From: Curtobacterium sp. MCBD17_035
GTDB taxonomy: Bacteria; Actinomycetota; Actinomycetes; Actinomycetales; Microbacteriaceae
Assembly: GCF_003234815.2 (NCBI RefSeq)
Contig: NZ_CP126279.1
Location: 3,038,001-3,102,000, forward strand
Direction: 5' to 3'
DNA: 64,000 bases
A program made the position numbers and the translations under genes. Under the pieces are notes generated by a model that was not told the DNA's origin, ran no database searches, and saw only the letters and a program-made list of their open reading frames with translations. This document shows positions 33,838 to 41,630 of this stretch, piece by piece. The first letter of the stretch is position 1. The number at the start of each line of letters is the position of its first letter.

Positions 33838-34784
33838 CGCTGCCACCGCGAGGCGCGACGCTCGAGCGCGGAGTACCCCGCCATCACGGCGACCATGACC
33901 ACGACCATGCCGAGCGCCAGCACCCCGGCGACGTTCTGCACGCCGACGATGGTCTCGCTCGTGAGTTCCTGGCGGATCGTCAGCGGCACGATGCCGCCCT
34001 GGGCGATGAGCGCCGCGGCCGTGGCGTACGACGAGAACGCGTTGGCGAACAGGAGCAACAGGCTGCCCCAGAACGCGGGTGCGAGCACGGGGATCGCGAT
34101 CCGGCGCCAGTACACGGACCGGGAGGCCCCGAGCGTCGCCGCCGCCTCGCCCCACTGCACGCCGAGGCCCTCGAGCGCCGGCATGAACGTCAAGACCATG
34201 AGCGGCACCTGGAAGTAGAGGTACGGCACGACGAGTCCAGCCACCGTGTAGAGGAACGGGCCGTTCGCGTTGATGTCGATCCCGACGCCGCGGAGCCAGA
34301 CGGTCACGATGCCCTGGACGCCGATCGTGGCGATGAACGCGAAGGCGAGCATGACCCCGCCGAACTGGGCGAGGACGCTCGCCGCGGCGTCGACCATGGA
34401 CCGGACGAGCCCGTCGGGGCGGAGAGTCGTCAGCGCCCAGCACACAACGGCACCGATGGCCGCGCCGAGCACCGCCGACGCTGCGGACAGCCCGGCCGAA
34501 CCGGCGAAGGCCTGCAGGACCGACGGATCGGTGAACGCCCGGAGGTTCGCGAGCGTGGGGACGCCCGCGGCGGTGGAGAACCCGCTGGCGACCGCGATGA
34601 CCGCGGGAACGGCGAGGAAGAGGAGCACGTAGAGCGCGAACGGGGTGAGACCGAGCCACGCGACGCCGCGGCGCCGAGGTCCTCCCCCGGCGCCGCGGCC
34701 TGCGGTGGTCAACCCCCGCGCGGCGCCGTGCGCCTGCGCCGCACGGGGCAGCGTGGTGGTCGTGGTCGCGTCAGCGGTGGCCAT
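33834..34784 (-). CDS. ABC transporter permease (2-aminoethylphosphonate-type), first subunit
   Basis: 316-residue PotB-like permease. A Thr-rich cytoplasmic N-terminus precedes WLGLTPFALYVLLFLAVPA, the first helix; about six helices and the coupling loop AAATLGASRSVYWRRIAIPVL follow. ATG 34784 lies three bases after the binding-protein stop. Together with the second permease it forms the translocation channel. Confidence 0.86.
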   Translation of the reverse strand: MATADATTTTTLPRAAQAHGAARGLTTAGRGAGGGPRRRGVAWLGLTPFALYVLLFLAVPAVIAVASGFSTAAGVPTLANLRAFTDPSVLQAFAGSAGLSAASAVLGAAIGAVVCWALTTLRPDGLVRSMVDAAASVLAQFGGVMLAFAFIATIGVQGIVTVWLRGVGIDINANGPFLYTVAGLVVPYLYFQVPLMVLTFMPALEGLGVQWGEAAATLGASRSVYWRRIAIPVLAPAFWGSLLLLFANAFSSYATAAALIAQGGIVPLTIRQELTSETIVGVQNVAGVLALGMVVVMVAVMAGYSALERRASRWQR

Positions 34785-34787
34785 GGG

Positions 34788-35948
34788 TCAGCGGACCGTC
34801 GAGGACCACTTGCTGGTCAGCAGGGTGGCCGCGGTCGCCGCCTCCGTGCTCGACAGCTGGACGAGGCTCTTCGGTGCGTCGCCGACCTTCGCCAGGACGG
34901 CCTTGTCGACCGTGCCGTTCTTCTCCATCGCGGCGAGCGTGGCGGGGTACGCGCCGGACGCGAGGTACAGGTTCTGCACCTTCGGGCTGTAGATGTACTC
35001 CTCCCAGAGGCGCGCGGCCGCCGGGTGCGGCGCGTCGACGTTGATCGCCTGGTTGTAGTAGCTGCCGAGCGCGGTGCCCTTCGGGATCACCGTCTTCCAG
35101 TTCGGGTTGCCGGCCGATCCGCCCGCGGGCCCCCACGCGAGGTTGTTGTACGACCACTGCACGACGACCGGGGTCTCACCCGAGTTGACGGTGGCCTGCG
35201 TCGGCAGGACGTTGAGCATGTTGCCCGCGGCCTTGAGCTTGCCGAAGTAGTCGATGCCCGGCTGGATGTCCTTCGCCGAGCCGCCGTTCTCGAGCGCGGC
35301 GAGGTAGACGGCGCTCGCGGCCTCGTTCGCCTGCGTCGGGTCGCCCTTGATCGCGACCTTGCCCTTGTAGGCGGAGCCGAGCAGCGACTTCATGCTCTTC
35401 GGGGCGGTCTTGATGACGGACGAGTCGTACCCGATCGACATGAGGCCGGTGTAGTCGTAGTACCACCCGCCGTCGGCGGCCTTGTCCGCCGTGGGGATGT
35501 CCGCCCAGTTCGCGACCTTGTACGGCGCGACGAGGTCGAGGTTCTGGCTGAGGACCGCGGTGCCGACGTCGAAGACGTCGGGGGCGGTGGACTGGCCCTT
35601 CTGCGACTTCGCCGCGGAGACCTCGTCGGCGCTCGAGCCGTTCGGGTTCGCGGAGTTGATCGTGATGCCCGGGTACTTCTTCTCGAACCCGGCGATGATC
35701 TTGCCGTAGTTGGCCCACGAGGGCGGCAGCGTGATGACGTTGAGCTGTCCCTCCTTGTCGGCCGCCTTGACGAGGGCGTCCATGCCACCGTTCGACGACG
35801 CGGACGTCGCCGTCGACCAGTCACCGGAGGCCGAGGCGGATCCGGACGAGTCGGTGGTCGCGGCGCTGCTCGTGGTGGAGCAACCGGTCAGGGCGGCGAG
35901 TGCCGCGGCGGCCAGCGCGATGCCGGCGGATGAGCGCTTGGAGAGCAC
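34788..35948 (-). CDS. ABC transporter substrate-binding lipoprotein, probable 2-aminoethylphosphonate
   Basis: 386-residue binding protein. Lipobox LTGC at about residues 20-23 after a hydrophobic core; a Ser/Thr linker follows. The mature part is an iron/polyamine/AEP-class type (GIALAAAALAALTGC, then LVKAADKEGQLNVITLPPSWANYG and PDVFDVGTAVL). Substrate assignment rests on neighbours: a FAD oxidoreductase and phosphonatase-like hydrolase of the phosphonate-linked pair. GTG 35948 follows GGGAAGGGAA. A PHO-box repeat lies 120 bp upstream, suggesting induction in phosphate starvation. Confidence 0.82.
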   Translation of the reverse strand: MLSKRSSAGIALAAAALAALTGCSTTSSAATTDSSGSASASGDWSTATSASSNGGMDALVKAADKEGQLNVITLPPSWANYGKIIAGFEKKYPGITINSANPNGSSADEVSAAKSQKGQSTAPDVFDVGTAVLSQNLDLVAPYKVANWADIPTADKAADGGWYYDYTGLMSIGYDSSVIKTAPKSMKSLLGSAYKGKVAIKGDPTQANEAASAVYLAALENGGSAKDIQPGIDYFGKLKAAGNMLNVLPTQATVNSGETPVVVQWSYNNLAWGPAGGSAGNPNWKTVIPKGTALGSYYNQAINVDAPHPAAARLWEEYIYSPKVQNLYLASGAYPATLAAMEKNGTVDKAVLAKVGDAPKSLVQLSSTEAATAATLLTSKWSSTVR

Positions 35949-36070
35949 GGGTGTTCCCTTCCTGGGGGCGACCGGCCGTTCACTGTGGGACGGGTGTGGG
36001 AGTCGGAACGTGGGGTACCGGCCGCTGGACGAACGTCATCGTGACCCGGGGCGGTGACGCACTCGTGCCC

Positions 36071-36092
36071 CGTCCGTGAACGGATGGGGAAC
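36071..36092 (-). promoter_or_regulatory. PHO-box-like direct repeat before the phosphonate transporter
   Basis: On the minus strand two 11-bp units abut: GTTCCCCATCC and GTTCACGGACG. Spacing and the GTTCACC-like core match the PhoP direct-repeat unit known from actinobacteria (GTTCACC plus four less conserved bases). The same DNA also forms an imperfect hairpin (CCCCGTCCG with CGGATGGGG). Confidence 0.6.
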
Positions 36093-36120
36093 AGCGCGTG
36101 CGTGTCGGGGACCGCGGCCG

Positions 36121-37305
36121 TCAGACGGGCGCGGGAAGCGCCTCCAGGCCGGCCCACGTGCGGGCCGCGAGCCCGTGCGAGATCGTCATGCCCACGCCAC
36201 TCGTCACGCTGACGACCGTGAGCCCGGGCGCGGGGTGGGCGACGAGGTACGGCTCGGGCGCGTGCGCGTAGACGCCCATCCAGCGCTGCCGCACCCGGAG
36301 CCCTCCGACCCCGAGCAGCGTCGCGACGTCCTGGAGCAGGGTCGCGCTGACGCCCTCGTCGAGGAACGGGTCGAGCGTGAGGTCGTACCGGTGACTGTCC
36401 CCGACGACCAGGCTGCCGTCAGGCCGCTGCGTCAGCATGACGTTCGCGTCCATGGCGACGAGGTCCGGTCGTTCGCGCGTGATCTCCTGCCGGAGCACGG
36501 TCGCCGCGGCGGTCTCGGCGAACGCGGGGTAGCGGAGCATGCTCGTGCCGGTGAGCACGGCCGGGGTGATCGACAGCCCGGTGGGCGGTTCCACGAGTGC
36601 CATCTGCAGGCCGCAGCGACGGATCCCGTGCTGCTCGGCGAGGTCCGGGTACAGCTGGTCGACGTCGTGCCCCACGCAGACGATCGTGCGGTCCGCCCGG
36701 ACCGTGCCGCGCGAGGTGCGGACGAGGCCGTCCTCCCATCCGAGGTAGGCGGTGCCCCACCGGAACGTGACACCGCGCGACGCGACCAGTGCGGCGAGCC
36801 CCGCGACGGCAGCGCGCGGGTCGACGCGGACGTCGTCACGGAGGAACGCCCCGCCGACGATCGTCGGGTCGCCGGCCCCACCGATCCGGTCGACGGTCTC
36901 CGGAGCGGCGAGGAGCCGGACCTGACCCGGCTCGCGCGACGCGGCCAGCTCCTCCAGGACCGCGAGTTCGGCCCGGCTCCGCGCGACGGCCACCGCGCCG
37001 GATGCGACCGCGGGGAAGCGGCCGTCGTGGGCGTGCCGGAGCCACCGCTCACGGGCGGCGAGCGCCAGCTCGAGCATGTCGCCCGACTGCGCCGTCACGC
37101 ACGCGTGCCCGAAGTTGCGGACCGAGGCGCCGGTGGCCCGGTGGTCGCGCTCCACGACGAGCACCCGGAGCCCCCGGTCGACGGCCTCGGCGGCGTGCGC
37201 GAGGCCGATGACCCCGGCCCCGACGACCACCACGTCGTACCGGTCGGGCCGACCGCCCGAGGCGATGGAGGCGGTGTCGTGCAGGTCGGTCGTCGTCGTG
37301 TCCAC
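36121..37305 (-). CDS. FAD-dependent oxidoreductase of the phosphonatase-associated (TIGR03364-like) type
   Basis: 394-residue DAO-fold flavoenzyme. The dinucleotide motif VVVVGAGVIGLAHAAEAVDRG lies at about residues 24-44 and is followed by VERDHRATGASVRNFGHA. C-terminal QRWMGVYAHAPEPY and VTSGVGMTISHGLAAR fit the family. Members of this group occur next to phosphonatase-like HAD hydrolases and never with PhnW; they are proposed to deaminate an aminoalkylphosphonate oxidatively to an aldehyde. Here it is divergent from exactly such a hydrolase across a control region with four PHO units. Substrate (2-AEP, N-methyl-AEP or 1-hydroxy-AEP) is unknown. Confidence 0.82.
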   Translation of the reverse strand: MDTTTTDLHDTASIASGGRPDRYDVVVVGAGVIGLAHAAEAVDRGLRVLVVERDHRATGASVRNFGHACVTAQSGDMLELALAARERWLRHAHDGRFPAVASGAVAVARSRAELAVLEELAASREPGQVRLLAAPETVDRIGGAGDPTIVGGAFLRDDVRVDPRAAVAGLAALVASRGVTFRWGTAYLGWEDGLVRTSRGTVRADRTIVCVGHDVDQLYPDLAEQHGIRRCGLQMALVEPPTGLSITPAVLTGTSMLRYPAFAETAAATVLRQEITRERPDLVAMDANVMLTQRPDGSLVVGDSHRYDLTLDPFLDEGVSATLLQDVATLLGVGGLRVRQRWMGVYAHAPEPYLVAHPAPGLTVVSVTSGVGMTISHGLAARTWAGLEALPAPV

Positions 37306-37355
37306 GGCCCGATCCTGTCCGCGAGCGCCAGCATCACAGGACCGTCAGCGGCGGC

Positions 37356-37408
37356 GTTCACCGACGGTTCATCCCGGCCCTGGCGCGTTCGGCTGCCGTT
37401 CACGCGCG
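37356..37408 (+). promoter_or_regulatory. two PHO-box-like direct-repeat pairs between oxidoreductase and hydrolase
   Basis: Four 11-bp units: GTTCACCGACG (37356), GTTCATCCCGG (37367), GTTCGGCTGCC (37387) and GTTCACGCGCG (37398). Within each pair the units abut at exactly 11-bp spacing and the pairs are 20 bp apart, matching PhoP-box architecture. They sit in the shared gap of two divergent phosphonate genes. Confidence 0.65.
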
Positions 37409-37447
37409 CGACGTCGCCGCGCCGCAGCGCTCCCCTACGCTCTGCCC

Positions 37448-38152
37448 GTGATCAGCGCAGTGGTGTTCGACATGGCCGGGACGACGATCGACGACCGGGG
37501 CGCGGTGTACCGAGCCCTGCGATCCGCCGTGGAGGATGCCGGCGCGCCCGTCGCGGACGCCGACCTGCAACGGTGGATGGGCACCGACAAGGAGGAGGCG
37601 ATCACGGCCCTCCTCGAGCTCGGGGGCGTGCAGCCGACGCCGTCGATCGTGTCCGCGACCTTCCGCGCCTTCCGCGCGACCCTCGACGACCTGTACCGCG
37701 CCGACCCGCCCGTACCGATGGCCGGCGTCGAGGCCGCGCTGGCGGACCTCCGGGCGCGGGGCGTCCGGGTCGCGCTCACCACGGGGTTCGACGAACCCGT
37801 CGTGGGGTCACTCCTCGCCTCGCTCGGCTGGACCGTCGGCCGGGGCCCGGCACACACCGTCGACGCGGTCGTGACGACGTCCGACGTCCGGGCCGGCCGC
37901 CCTGCGCCGTACATGATCCACCACGCCATGGAGCTGCTCGGCGTGGAGGATGTGCGCCAGGTCCTGGCCGCCGGCGACACCGTCGTCGACGTCCGCGCTG
38001 CGCGGAACGCGGGCGTGGTGGCCGTCGGCGTGTGCACCGGCGCCCTGTCCCGCGCGGAGCTCGAGGCCGAACCCCACGACCACGTGCTCGACGGCGTCGC
38101 GGACGTGCCCGCGCTGCTCGCCGGCCGGGAGGCCCGGGTCGGCGTCGCCTGA
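37448..38152 (+). CDS. phosphonatase-like HAD hydrolase (TIGR03351-like)
   Basis: 234-residue HAD enzyme close to phosphonoacetaldehyde hydrolase. Distinctive features seen: VVFDMAGTTIDD (DxAGT nucleophile motif, as in PhnX), a cap-domain lysine in RWMGTDKEEAI at the position of the PhnX Schiff-base lysine, ALTTGFDEPVV, an arginine rather than lysine in GRPAPYMIHHAM, and AAGDTVVDVRAARNAG with acidic metal ligands. It should split a 2-oxoethylphosphonate into aldehyde and phosphate. GTG 37448 starts the domain directly. Works with the divergent FAD enzyme and the transporter to release phosphate. Confidence 0.87.
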   Translation: MISAVVFDMAGTTIDDRGAVYRALRSAVEDAGAPVADADLQRWMGTDKEEAITALLELGGVQPTPSIVSATFRAFRATLDDLYRADPPVPMAGVEAALADLRARGVRVALTTGFDEPVVGSLLASLGWTVGRGPAHTVDAVVTTSDVRAGRPAPYMIHHAMELLGVEDVRQVLAAGDTVVDVRAARNAGVVAVGVCTGALSRAELEAEPHDHVLDGVADVPALLAGREARVGVA

Positions 38153-38273
38153 ACGCCCCGGTCCCGCGGTGGTCCGGACCGACGACGTCCCCCGATCCGT
38201 GAGCGATCTCCCAGCCCTCCCGACGTGACGATCGGCCCGGTCGACACGACTCCCCTGCAGCACCACGGAGTGC

Positions 38274-38289
38274 GGGTCCGTCCGGACCC
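38274..38289. promoter_or_regulatory. palindrome before the Gls24 operon
   Basis: GGGTCCG, TC, CGGACCC: perfect 7-bp arms ending just before the AGGGAGG ribosome site of the first Gls24 gene. Could be an operator or a leader hairpin. The rest of the 155-bp gap shows no gene. Confidence 0.35.
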
Positions 38290-38307
38290 ACGACAGGGAG
38301 GAACACC

Positions 38308-38748
38308 ATGGCCACCACTGCGAGCGCCACCACACCCGCCACGGCCGCGACGGCCACCACGCTGAGCTCGACCGGCACCGGCACGGTCGGCGGCAAGACC
38401 GACATCGACAACGCGGTCGTCGCGAAGATCGCCGGCATCGCGGCCCGTGAGGTCCCGGGCGTCTTCGCGCTCGGCGGCGGCGCGGCCCGTGCCATCGGCG
38501 CGATCCGCGGTCTGGCGAACAACACCGACCTCAGCCAGGGCATCAGCGTCCAGGTCGGCGAGACCCAGGTCGCGGCCGACGTCGTCATCGTCGCGGAGTA
38601 CCCGACCGACCTGCAGGCCGTCGCCGACGGTGTCCGCACCGCCGTGGCCGGGGCCATCGAGGACTACGTCGGGCTCCAGGTCACCGAGGTGAACGTCAAG
38701 GTCACCGACGTGCACATCCCGACGGCCGACGACGAGCAGCAGGCGTGA
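38308..38748 (+). CDS. Asp23/Gls24 family envelope stress response protein
   Basis: 146-residue protein. After a Thr/Ala-rich N-terminus (residues 1-30), the Asp23 domain reads TDIDNAVVAKIAGIAAREVPGV, GISVQVGETQVAADVVIVAEYP and AIEDYVGLQVTEVNVKVTDVHIP. Asp23 proteins are membrane-associated and respond to cell-envelope stress; biochemical function is unknown. ATG 38308 follows AGGGAGGAACACC. First of five overlapping genes. Confidence 0.88.
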   Translation: MATTASATTPATAATATTLSSTGTGTVGGKTDIDNAVVAKIAGIAAREVPGVFALGGGAARAIGAIRGLANNTDLSQGISVQVGETQVAADVVIVAEYPTDLQAVADGVRTAVAGAIEDYVGLQVTEVNVKVTDVHIPTADDEQQA

Positions 38749-38942
38749 CGATGACCGCAACGCGTTTCGGCATCCTCGTCGCGGCGACACTCGCGATCGT
38801 GTGGATCTGGGCCGGGTTCTGGCCCTTCATCGGTGTCGCGGCCGCGATGGCCATCGGTGCCGTCGTCGGGCGGATCACCGAGGGCAAGCTCGACGTCCGT
38901 GCCCTGAGCGACGCCGTCCGCGGGAAGCGGTCGTCCTCGTGA
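38745..38942 (+). CDS. small membrane protein of the Asp23 cluster (DUF2273-like)
   Basis: 65-residue protein with two adjacent hydrophobic segments (ILVAATLAIVWIWAGFW and FIGVAAAMAIGAVVG) and a charged C-terminal tail. Such small proteins accompany Asp23 genes and are thought to help anchor them at the membrane. GTG 38745 overlaps the previous stop; ATG 38751 is an equal candidate. Confidence 0.75.
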   Translation: MTMTATRFGILVAATLAIVWIWAGFWPFIGVAAAMAIGAVVGRITEGKLDVRALSDAVRGKRSSS

Positions 38943-39325
38943 CGACCGCCACCGCCACGGCCGCGGCGGGTCGGACCTCGACCGGGGTCCGACCCGACCG
39001 CACCGACACGCCGGGACGGACCCGGGTCACCGCGCGCGCCCTGTCCCGGGTCGTCGCCGCGCTGACGGCGGAGGAGCTCGACGTGGACGCCGACCACGTC
39101 CACGTGGACCTCGAGGACCGAGACGGCGCCCTCGCCGCGATCCTGCGGACGCCCATCGGCGTCCGCGGGCTCGACGCCGACGACGCCCCGAGCCTCGTCG
39201 AGCGCTGCTCCGCCGCGCAGCGCACGCTGCGCGACCGTGTCCCCGCGCTGACCGGCCGGCACCTCGCGCAGGTCACGCTCCATCTGACGGGCGCGGTCAT
39301 CCGCGCAGAACGGCGGGTCCGATGA
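38939..39325 (+). CDS. Asp23/Gls24-related protein
   Basis: 128-residue soluble protein. After an Ala/Thr-rich start, RVTARALSRVVAALTAEELDVDADHVHVDLEDRDG (read in parts) and LAQVTLHLTGAVIRAERRV at the end follow the alternating pattern of Asp23 domains. GTG 38939 overlaps the preceding stop and its stop overlaps the next ATG. Function unknown; co-expression with the other Asp23 proteins is near certain. Confidence 0.72.
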   Translation: MTTATATAAAGRTSTGVRPDRTDTPGRTRVTARALSRVVAALTAEELDVDADHVHVDLEDRDGALAAILRTPIGVRGLDADDAPSLVERCSAAQRTLRDRVPALTGRHLAQVTLHLTGAVIRAERRVR

Positions 39326-39900
39326 GCACCGACCACCTGCTCCGACGGGTCGCCCGCCGCGAGACGCACTCGTCCAAGGCCGTCCCCGCCGTCGTCACGG
39401 CCGTGCTGGTCATCCTGGCCTGCGCGTACGCCGGCACGGAGGTCGTCCTGGCGATGCTCGGGATGCGGCCGCTGCTCGCCGCCCCGGGTGACATGGGCGC
39501 CGCCCTCGTCGCCGCGAGCACGGTGGCCGCCGCCTGGCTCATCGTCGGCGGCGTGGTGGTGGCCCTCATCGGGGTCCTCCTCGTCGTCGTCGCGCTCCGG
39601 GCCTCCCGGCGTCCGCGACGCACGCTCCACTCCGACCGCACCGTCGTGGTCGTCGACGACCGCGTGATCGCCTCGGCGCTCGCGCGCCGCGCCGCCGACG
39701 CCGCGGGCGTCGACCCCGACGCGACCCTCGTCACCGTCGGGCGCCGGACCGCCGAGGTCCGACTCACGCCCACCAGCGGTCTGCCGGTCGACCGGGAGGC
39801 CGTGGTCACCGCCGTCGACGACGAGATCGCCCGCTCCGACGCGCGTCCACCCCTCCGGTCGCGCACCACCATCGAACGCACCGGGAAGGTGGGCGCATGA
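39322..39900 (+). CDS. DUF6286-like membrane protein of the Asp23 cluster
   Basis: 192-residue protein with a basic cytoplasmic start, a first helix VVTAVLVILACAYAGTEVVL, a second helix AAAWLIVGGVVVALIGVLLVVVAL, and a C-terminal soluble domain with Asp23-like SALARRAADAAGVDPDATLV and RRTAEVRLTPTSGL. Architecture (two helices then a small alpha/beta domain) matches membrane anchors found next to Asp23 genes in actinobacteria. Overlaps both neighbours by ATGA. Confidence 0.72.
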   Translation: MSTDHLLRRVARRETHSSKAVPAVVTAVLVILACAYAGTEVVLAMLGMRPLLAAPGDMGAALVAASTVAAAWLIVGGVVVALIGVLLVVVALRASRRPRRTLHSDRTVVVVDDRVIASALARRAADAAGVDPDATLVTVGRRTAEVRLTPTSGLPVDREAVVTAVDDEIARSDARPPLRSRTTIERTGKVGA

Positions 39901-40523
39901 ACGCCACGAACCGCGCGGCCAACCGGCTGTTCCTCCTCGTCGTCGGCATCGTGCTCGTCGCGCTCGGGCTCGTCGGGGTCCTGCTCGGCGCGGTCCCGGC
40001 CGTCACGCACGCCTGGAGCGGCGACGCACGCGGGGTCCGGCGGGGCCTGGACCAGGCGTTCGCCGCGACGACGATCCCCGGGACCCGCGCCGACTGGATC
40101 GGGATCGCGGTGCTCGTCGCCCTCGCAGTGGTCGTCGCGCTGCTCGTCGTGTTCATCGTCCGTCAGGGCGGCGGCCACACGTCGGTGCTGCTCGAGACCC
40201 GCGGCGAAGCGGTGGCATCCGGGCAGGAGGGCGACCGGATCGTCATCGACACCGCGGTCGCTCGCGACCTGCTCGGCGACGCGCTGTCCGGACGCCCGGA
40301 ACTCGTCACGAGTAGCGTCACCACGTACCGGGTCCGACGCACTCCGGTGCTGCGGATCGCGGCGACGTGCCGGCGCGGGGTCGCCCCGACCGACGCGCAG
40401 GCCGTCATCGAGTCGGCACTCCGTCGGCTCGACCGTGCGGTCGGCCACGAGGTCCCCGCGCTCATCGAACTCACCGGCGGCTTCCGCGCACGCATGGCCG
40501 CCGCGACCACACGGGTCGACTGA
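39897..40523 (+). CDS. AmaP-like membrane anchor of the Asp23 cluster
   Basis: 208-residue protein with helices at about 10-32 (LFLLVVGIVLVALGLVGVLL) and 65-90 (WIGIAVLVALAVVVALLVVF), and a soluble C-terminal domain. This is the two-helix layout of the alkaline shock response membrane anchor AmaP. No catalytic motif. ATG 39897 overlaps the preceding stop. Likely holds Gls24/Asp23 proteins at the membrane. Confidence 0.7.
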   Translation: MNATNRAANRLFLLVVGIVLVALGLVGVLLGAVPAVTHAWSGDARGVRRGLDQAFAATTIPGTRADWIGIAVLVALAVVVALLVVFIVRQGGGHTSVLLETRGEAVASGQEGDRIVIDTAVARDLLGDALSGRPELVTSSVTTYRVRRTPVLRIAATCRRGVAPTDAQAVIESALRRLDRAVGHEVPALIELTGGFRARMAAATTRVD

Positions 40524-40542
40524 CCCGAGGAACGAGGCCCCC

Positions 40543-40674
40543 GTGTTCGCATTGCTCCGGTACCTGCCGGTCATCGTCGGGATCGTCCGCCACGCGCGGC
40601 GCGACCCCCAGGTCCAGCGGGCGCTGGCGAAGGCGAAGCAGCGTCGCGCTGCGGCGTCCCGACGCCGCCGCTGA
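40543..40674 (+). CDS. 43-residue basic protein with one hydrophobic segment
   Basis: Small protein beginning FALLRYLPVIVGIVR after the GTG and ending in a strongly basic tail (QRALAKAKQRRAAASRRRR). A GAGGAACGAGG ribosome site stands 8 nt before GTG 40543. It closes the plus-strand Asp23 operon, 19 bp after the AmaP-like gene. The pattern suggests a membrane-bound nucleic-acid or phospholipid-contacting peptide; unknown. Confidence 0.55.
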   Translation: MFALLRYLPVIVGIVRHARRDPQVQRALAKAKQRRAAASRRRR

Positions 40675-40695
40675 CCCGCCCTGCGGGTCGTCCGT

Positions 40696-41010
40696 TCACC
40701 CGATCCGGCCGACCCGCACGACGATCACGGGGACCGCGAGTCCGACGTGCGTCAGATGCTCCATGACCGCGTCGTGGACCGCGTGGACGACCTCGACGGT
40801 CGGCCGGATCCCGTCGACGGCGATCGTCATGGTCACTCCGTCGCGGCCGACCTCGACCGGTGCGTCCGTGGCCCCCGCGCCCACCAGTCGACGTGCACCG
40901 GCCGCCGCCGCACGGACGACGCCGCGACGGTAGACCTGCTCGACGCCGGGCACCGCACCCACCAGGGTCGCGAGTTCGGCTTCGAGGTCCGGTCGTCCGC
41001 TGCCGGTCAT
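40696..41010 (-). CDS. Asp23-like short protein
   Basis: 104-residue protein of one Asp23-like domain: VPGVEQVYRRGVVRAAAAG, VTMTIAVDGIRPTVEVVHAVHDAVMEHL and a hydrophobic VGLAVPVIVVRVGRIG end. Its ATG overlaps the stop of the larger Asp23 gene upstream. Convergent with the plus-strand Asp23 operon, so both arms of the cluster end here. Confidence 0.7.
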   Translation of the reverse strand: MTGSGRPDLEAELATLVGAVPGVEQVYRRGVVRAAAAGARRLVGAGATDAPVEVGRDGVTMTIAVDGIRPTVEVVHAVHDAVMEHLTHVGLAVPVIVVRVGRIG

Positions 41011-41630
41011 CGGTCCGCCTCCTGGCCGTCCCGAGGGACGTGGACGTCGCGCACGACGACGTCGATCCCGGCCACCCGCAGTTCGGTGTGCGCGGCGAGT
41101 TCCCGGGCGACCGCCCGGCGCAGGGCCGTCACGGCCGTGCGGACCGACCGCCCCCAGACGAGCGACGCGGTGACGCTGACGGTCACGGGAGCGTCGAGTT
41201 CGGTGACGTCGCCCACCAGGGAGCAGCGCCCGACGACCAACCCGTCCACCCCGTCCGCGGCGCGACGGACGAGCGCACGGATCGCACCCTCGGTGAGCGC
41301 AGCGTGTTCGGTGGGTGCCGTGGGCGCGAGCGGCACGTCACGACCGGCCTGGGCCTCTGTCGTGATGGCGGCGATCACGTTCCCGACCCACGAGTCGTCC
41401 CGGTCGGACGCGACCCGACCCTCCTCCTCGAGGAGCGCGGTCGACACCGCGCGGAGCCGCGCGATCGCCGCGAGCGCGTTCTGGCACGCGGGCGAGTCGT
41501 CGATGGCCGGATCCGGCGGCTCCATGCCGCGGTCGAGGTAGTCGACGAGCTCGTCCACGCTGTGGCCGTCGAGCTGGTCCGGCTCGAGCGCCAGGACGGC
41601 GGGGTCGTCGGGCGGCGCTGCATCGGTCAT
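41007..41630 (-). CDS. Asp23-domain protein with an anti-sigma-like N-terminal part
   Basis: 207 residues. The N-terminal half (HSVDELVDYLDRGMEPPDPA, IDDSPACQNALAAIARLRAV) resembles the helical region that precedes Asp23 domains in actinobacterial sigma-linked proteins. The C-terminal half is an Asp23/Gls24 domain (ALTEGAIRALVRRAADGVDG, VSVTASLVWGRSV, VAGIDVVVRDVHVP). ATG 41630 overlaps the stop of the ECF sigma gene, so it is a candidate partner or antagonist of that factor; no membrane helix is present. Role is inferred from position. Confidence 0.7.
   Translation of the reverse strand: MTDAAPPDDPAVLALEPDQLDGHSVDELVDYLDRGMEPPDPAIDDSPACQNALAAIARLRAVSTALLEEEGRVASDRDDSWVGNVIAAITTEAQAGRDVPLAPTAPTEHAALTEGAIRALVRRAADGVDGLVVGRCSLVGDVTELDAPVTVSVTASLVWGRSVRTAVTALRRAVARELAAHTELRVAGIDVVVRDVHVPRDGQEADR

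Noticed and set aside
31820..35948. Iron(III) or spermidine importer
   Set aside because: Family similarity alone allows it, but the flanking oxidoreductase/phosphonatase-like pair and PHO-box repeats favour an aminophosphonate.
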